Origin: Aphidius gifuensis
Taxonomy: Eukaryota > Arthropoda > Insecta > Hymenoptera > Braconidae
NCBI RefSeq assembly: GCF_014905175.1
Contig: NC_057792.1
Span: 13,247,321-13,311,320, forward strand
Direction: 5' to 3'
DNA length: 64,000 nt
The translations under genes and the position numbers were made by a program. Within the stretch, counting starts at the first letter, position 1, and each line of letters starts with the position of its first letter. Shown here piece by piece: positions 60,305-64,000 of this stretch. The notes under the pieces are model-generated. The model was not told the DNA's origin and did not search any database. It saw nothing but the letters and a program-made list of their open reading frames with translations.

Positions 60305-61299
60305 GAAAAAATTCTTGATATACTGCTCATCAATATTGCCACTGACAAGTTACCTAATTTTTAAATTTCTCTGACTCTTTTTTCATTAAAAGTTAGACAA
60401 ATTGAATTTTTCCTCGACATTAAATAATCATATAATAAAAACTAAACAATATAAATAAATGAGTTTCTTGATTATACTGTTGCAATCGGTAGCTTATGAT
60501 GAAGCTACAGTCGAAATTTCAGGTCGATTTATTACTTTTTAAGGAAGTTGTTTCGAGTTACATGATTAAAAAGAAGTATTTTTTTCAAAAAAAAAGATTT
60601 CGTTTTTATTTTTCATGCCGCAAACTGATTATAAAAAAGTTTATTCGGAAAAAAACATGTATTTTTTAATTTTATCGACGACTGTATTTTTTTTTTTTAA
60701 TTTTTCAATTTTAATTTTCCTTATTTTCCACCCACAGCAACATAGCATTTTCTTGTCTTCGAGCGCTCGACGTGTTATTGCATCCGGACCCTCAACTGTT
60801 TAATTAATTGATCAATTAATTTTTCTTTTATCAGTTTTATTTTTTTTTCTAATTACTGTTTTCCAAAATATGTCTGTGCTGCCACCTTTATACTATTATT
60901 ATTATTAGTATCCAAACCTGCACATACCTACTTTACCAGTGTGTAACTCAATTCATATATTCAAATATCTTGTGTAACTCGAATGCATATTTTAAATAGC
61001 TTGTGTCACTCGTTGTATATTTTAAATAGCTTGTGTAACTCAAAAATATGGAATAATCATAGTGTAAAATAACGTGTGTTCAATTATGATAATTATGATT
61101 TATTTATGTGTAAGTCTTGAACGTGTAAATATTTAATGTGTGAATTAATAACGTGTATATTTAGATGTGTAAATTTATGTGTGTGAAATAACGTGTATTC
61201 AATTATGATGTGTTTAGTTATTTATGTGTAATTCTTGAACGTGTGAATAAAATATGTGTTAATTTTTTATGTGTTTAATTAATGTGTGAAATTCGACGA
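60305..61299. repeat. Spacer, then a GTGTAA minisatellite
   Basis: 60305-60940 is unremarkable AT-rich DNA. At 60940-61290 words such as GCTTGTGTAACTC and TTATGTGTAA/ACGTGTATTCAATTATGAT repeat. One block, GTTCAATTATGAT...TTATTTATGTGTAA, occurs at 61079 and again at 61198. No gene is visible. Confidence 0.55.
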
Positions 61300-61560
61300 T
61301 TGAAAAAAAAAAATTTTAAACTTGACCCCACCCGATGTAAAATATATGTCTTGAATACTGAAATTTTATTTGAGAAAAACCAGGTGGGGTCAAGTTTAAA
61401 ATTTTTTTTTTTTAATAGTTCAGACTTAAATACAACGTCAAAAATATATTTCTTGTCTTTCTGGTATCACATCTTAATTAATATACACACAATTAGTGAC
61501 AATTTCGAATACTTGACACTTTTTTTGTAAAAAAAACTTGTTTTTTTTTTTGTTGAGATT
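61300..61560 (-). repeat. Copy 3 of the dispersed ~240-bp repeat
   Basis: Read on the minus strand it has the same order as copy 2: AAAAAAAGTGTCAAGTATTC, GATACCAGAAAGACAAGAAA, and the AAATTTTAAACTTGACCCC hairpin. It directly follows the last exon region of the pogo/Tigger gene. Confidence 0.75.
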
Positions 61561-61632
61561 AAATACTCTTTGAAATTCTTCAACAATATCGGTATGTGCA
61601 TCTTCTTCAATTTGATTGTTACTTGTTGAACT

Positions 61633-63233
61633 TTAAGATTCAGTTATACACGTTTGGATATCTGGCCACAGCTGAAATAAAATAAATTAATTATTTATAT
61701 TGGTATGATTTTTCAAATTATTTTAATTGAATTAAATTAAATTGAAAATATAAGATTTATGTAAATTTGAAATATGAGAAAATATTATTTTTCAATCAAC
61801 AAAATTAAATTAATGATTAAATTATCATCATCAAACAATCAATGAAATTAAAATAAACAATTAAATAAAAATATATTACATAAAATACTCACAGACTTCC
61901 AAGACTTTGTTATGGTCAATTTTGTCACCATGTCCCATGATCCAGCAAGCCAAATAATCACTTCGTGCATTGTGATGCTTTTTAAGACCTCTGGCACAGT
62001 CTTTTGTTTTGCCAGTTCTTGGACAACAAACGCCATTAATTTTTTGCGATAAATTGTTTTCAAATTTTGTAAGCACCCTTGGTCCATTGGTTGAATTATA
62101 GATGTAGTATTTGGTGGCAAAAATATTACTTCTATGTCACAACTCTTCAAGTTTGAACCATGGGCACTACAATTGTCAGCAAAAAGAATAGCTTTTATTG
62201 GTTTTTTTTGTTCTTCCAACTTTTTACTGACGAATGGCACAAACTCATCGTAAAACCAACTTGAAAATATGTCAGTGGTCATCCAAGCACTTTTTTGGCT
62301 TTTATAGCTCACTGGAAGATTGTTCAAGTGGTCTTTTATTGCACGTGGTTTTGCATATTTTCCAATGACAACTAATGGCAGTTTTATTGTACCAGATGCA
62401 TTACACATCATAGCTGCCATAGCTGTTATTCGTTCTTTTTGGATTTTAAAACCAGATGTACCAACTTCTTCTTTAACAGCTAAACTTCTTCTTGGCATTT
62501 GTCGATAATTGACACCAGTCTCATCAGCATTGAATACTTGATCTGCAGTGAGACCCTGATCTTGAATTATCTGATGAAATTTATCTCGATATTCAGTCGC
62601 AGCATCATAGTCAGCTGATTTTTTTTCACCACTTAAGGTGATGTTCCTGATGTGGTGTCTTTTTTTCCATTTATCAAGCCAACCATTACTTGCCTCAAAT
62701 TTTGTTGAAAAAAACCAGAAACTTAGAAAAAACAACGAAGTTCCCCCGCCGGGAATCGAACCCGGGTCTTTTGCTTTCCGGGCAAACGCCTTGACCACTA
62801 GACCACAGGGCTTCTTATTTTTTCTAAGTTTCATCAAGTTAACTCCGACGTCCTTCTCTTCGTCAATTCATTTTTTGAAAAATTTGTGCCTTTTTTTTGG
62901 CAACAGCTAGGATCGAGATTTTAAAAGAGGACCACTTAATGGTGCGCCTGATTTTCTTTGCTGTTTAAACCATGACCATGTTGCTTCATCGACCAGGGGA
63001 TTTTCTAGTTGACAAAGACGTTTGGTCTTGTTGGCTTGAAGAGCATGAACCTGTTCTCTTTCAATGTTTAATGATTTTTCATCGTTTTTCCAATTGCACA
63101 AAGTTGAAAGACTTATTCCAAGACATTTGGACATTTCAGCTGGTGTTATATTTTTTGTTGTCATCTGATTTAAAACATCGAGTTTTTCCTCAACACTGTA
63201 ACTTTTTCTTTTTTTTTTTTTGATAATCTGACA
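61633..63233 (-). pseudogene. pogo/Tigger-like transposase, interrupted by a SINE
   Basis: The N-terminal ORF (63164-62907; a likely true ATG near 63233 is put out of frame by a 13-A run) has the CENP-B/psq helix-turn-helix ITPAEMSKCLGISLSTLCNW and SWFKQQRKSGAPLSGPLL. After a tRNA-like insert the frame resumes with FEASNGWLDKWKKRHHIRN and the DDE_1 core. That core has FNADETGVNYRQM, ILFADNCSAHG and PPNTTSIIQPMDQGCLQNLK, carrying the three catalytic acidic residues. A GTGAGT donor after TKSWKS (61893) and TTTCAG (61672) splice it to LWPDIQTCITES and a stop at 61633. About 25 further readable codons follow that stop. The SINE and a frameshift near 62890 break it. Confidence 0.75.
62718..62832 (-). 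mobile_element. tRNA-derived SINE with intact A and B boxes
   Basis: The minus strand contains a tRNA-like core at about 62814-62742. Box A is TGGTCTAGTGG, box B is GGTTCGATTCC, and the T-arm is CCGGG/CCCGG. A 5-bp anticodon stem TTTGC/GCAAA encloses the loop CCGGAAA. C instead of U at loop position 33, and mismatches in the acceptor stem, argue against a working tRNA. The core is framed by the inverted repeats GAAACTTAGAAAAAA and TTTTTTCTAAGTTTC, unusual for a SINE. It interrupts the transposase gene and is read through in frame. Confidence 0.7.
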
Positions 63234-63416
63234 TTATTTAATTTTAGGCTTAAAAAATGACAATGAACTTTTTTATTGCAAATTAATTTGTGTTGATAAA
63301 TGAATGTTGAATATTATATATGAAGATATAAATGACAATAATTATTGAATATAATAATAGAAAAAAAATAATGTAACGGTAAATCAAAACTGTTTGCATA
63401 TGTAAACAAACATCAC

Positions 63417-63743
63417 GTGAAAATGCCTTCATTGATGGGACGTCATTGTCATGTTGATTCGTTTTATTTGTGTCAATCGTATGCTCGAATTCCAAAGCAT
63501 TTGATTCGAGATAATATTAATTTCTTAGTTGTGTTCCCTTGTGATCAGCTAAATCTCAAACATATTTGGCAGGATCATGCAAATATTAATATGGAGTATA
63601 ATAAATTTCTTCGGATATCTATCAAGTGTTGGGAAGAGAAATATTGTTTCCTATGTATTGACCAAGATCGCAATATGAATGATGGAAATTACAGAAAAAA
63701 TTTTGATTATTTTATAAATATAAAAAACGATACAATTTGTTAA
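63417..63743 (+). CDS. C-terminal fragment resembling a Maverick/adintovirus-type packaging ATPase
   Basis: The ORF of 108 codons lacks the Walker A and B region of a full ATPase, so it is only the C-terminal part. It has QSYARIPKHLIRDNINFLVV, LNLKHIWQDHANINMEY and FLCIDQDRNMNDGNYRKNFD. From memory of this protein family in insect genomes I assign it to the FtsK/HerA-like (A32-type) packaging ATPases of integrated Maverick/adintovirus-like elements. This rests on pattern only. Upstream (63240-63410) there is no continuation in frame, so the gene is truncated or the upstream exon is lost. The next ORF starts 39 bases beyond on the same strand, as expected in such elements. Confidence 0.5.
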   Translation: MKMPSLMGRHCHVDSFYLCQSYARIPKHLIRDNINFLVVFPCDQLNLKHIWQDHANINMEYNKFLRISIKCWEEKYCFLCIDQDRNMNDGNYRKNFDYFINIKNDTIC

Positions 63744-63781
63744 AAAAATATTAGTTCATGTTCACATCCTGTTTAATCAAC

Positions 63782-63997
63782 ATGCCTCTCAAGAAGGAAG
63801 CACTGTCAAAAGAAGCAAAATTCCTTGAAGAAATAGAAAAAGTTAGAGATGTAATAAAGAAGCATCAATTATTAAAATTAGGGAAAGAAAGCATAACTGA
63901 AACTGCTAACGAGTACTTAAAACCAGTCATCGGACCACTTGAGAATATAGGTGCTAAAATAACACCGATAATAAACAATAAAAGAAGCAAAATATGA
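63782..63997 (+). CDS. Small Lys-rich ORF next to the ATPase fragment
   Basis: From the ATG at 63782 (MPLKKEALSKEAKFLEEIEK) the ORF encodes 71 residues ending at TGA 63995. An in-frame ATG at 63758 is less likely. The protein is an amphipathic, coiled-coil-like helix (VRDVIKKHQLLKLGKESITE) followed by LKPVIGPLENIGAKITPII. It follows the ATPase fragment on the same strand, and I recall similar small proteins occupying this place in insect Maverick-like elements. It may be part of a longer protein or a structural or accessory one; its function is unknown. Confidence 0.45.
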   Translation: MPLKKEALSKEAKFLEEIEKVRDVIKKHQLLKLGKESITETANEYLKPVIGPLENIGAKITPIINNKRSKI

Positions 63998-64000
63998 TTC

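Noticed and set aside
62742..62814. Functional tRNA gene
   Set aside because: A and B boxes are good, but the acceptor stem pairs poorly, loop position 33 is C, and the anticodon reading (GGA) would need a long variable arm that is absent. It is better called a tRNA-derived SINE.

Overview
The window is eukaryotic: very AT-rich, with GT-AG introns, long microsatellites, satellite arrays and many class II transposons. The transposon families present (rosa-type DD41D mariner, CACTA/tnp2, SWIM-MULE, FLYWCH-type MULE, hAT/ZBED, pogo/Tigger, a jockey-like LINE) and an isolated gamma-tubulin complex exon suit an arthropod. I infer an AT-rich insect, possibly a parasitoid wasp, but the sequence alone does not prove the species. 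No CRISPR array, rRNA or convincing functional tRNA is visible.

Layout. 0-2 kb: a minus-strand gene with two tandem Ulp1-like cysteine protease domains, whose coding signal continues in another frame off the left edge. 2-4 kb: short tandem repeats, a 195-bp Harbinger-type MITE and a fold-back repeat. 4.1-5.3 kb: a small three-exon gene with an RG-rich tail. 6-7.4 kb: a broken multi-exon gene and a GCP3 exon relic. 7.4-12.5 kb: repeats sharing a TGTGATCA/TAAATCACA motif surround an apparently intact, spliced DD41D transposase and an unknown two-exon gene. 12.8-18.4 kb: a SWIM-type MULE transposase with one stop codon, and two head-to-head CACTA copies. 18.7-25.3 kb: minisatellites, 605-bp repeats carrying a hairpin, and a 360-bp satellite in eight copies. 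26.8-33.1 kb: two large fold-back elements, one with a second fold-back nested inside, plus a 204-bp tandem repeat. 33.5-45.9 kb: a CACTA N-terminal fragment, 0.9 kb of (TAA)n, a decayed gene of the VDIQG type, homopyrimidine repeats with G-runs, a decayed acidic TE-like gene and a LINE that has lost its endonuclease. 47.3-51 kb: a nested stack of MITEs whose order can be read from a paralogous empty site. 51.4-56.3 kb: an intact spliced hAT transposase with a 1.6-kb transposon in its third intron. 57.6-63.2 kb: a FLYWCH-type MULE relic and a pogo/Tigger gene broken by a tRNA-like SINE. 63.4-64 kb: a fragment resembling the C-terminus of a Maverick/adintovirus-type packaging ATPase, followed by a small ORF, running towards the right edge.

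There is no operon-like cooperation. The genes are mostly selfish elements at different stages of decay. Several (both CACTA and SWIM-MULE, the FLYWCH-type MULE exon, and the ORF at 47.3 kb) carry a single in-frame stop in an otherwise readable frame, suggesting recent inactivation. The few candidate host genes (4131-5276, 10517-11019, 12803-13012) are small and unrecognised.
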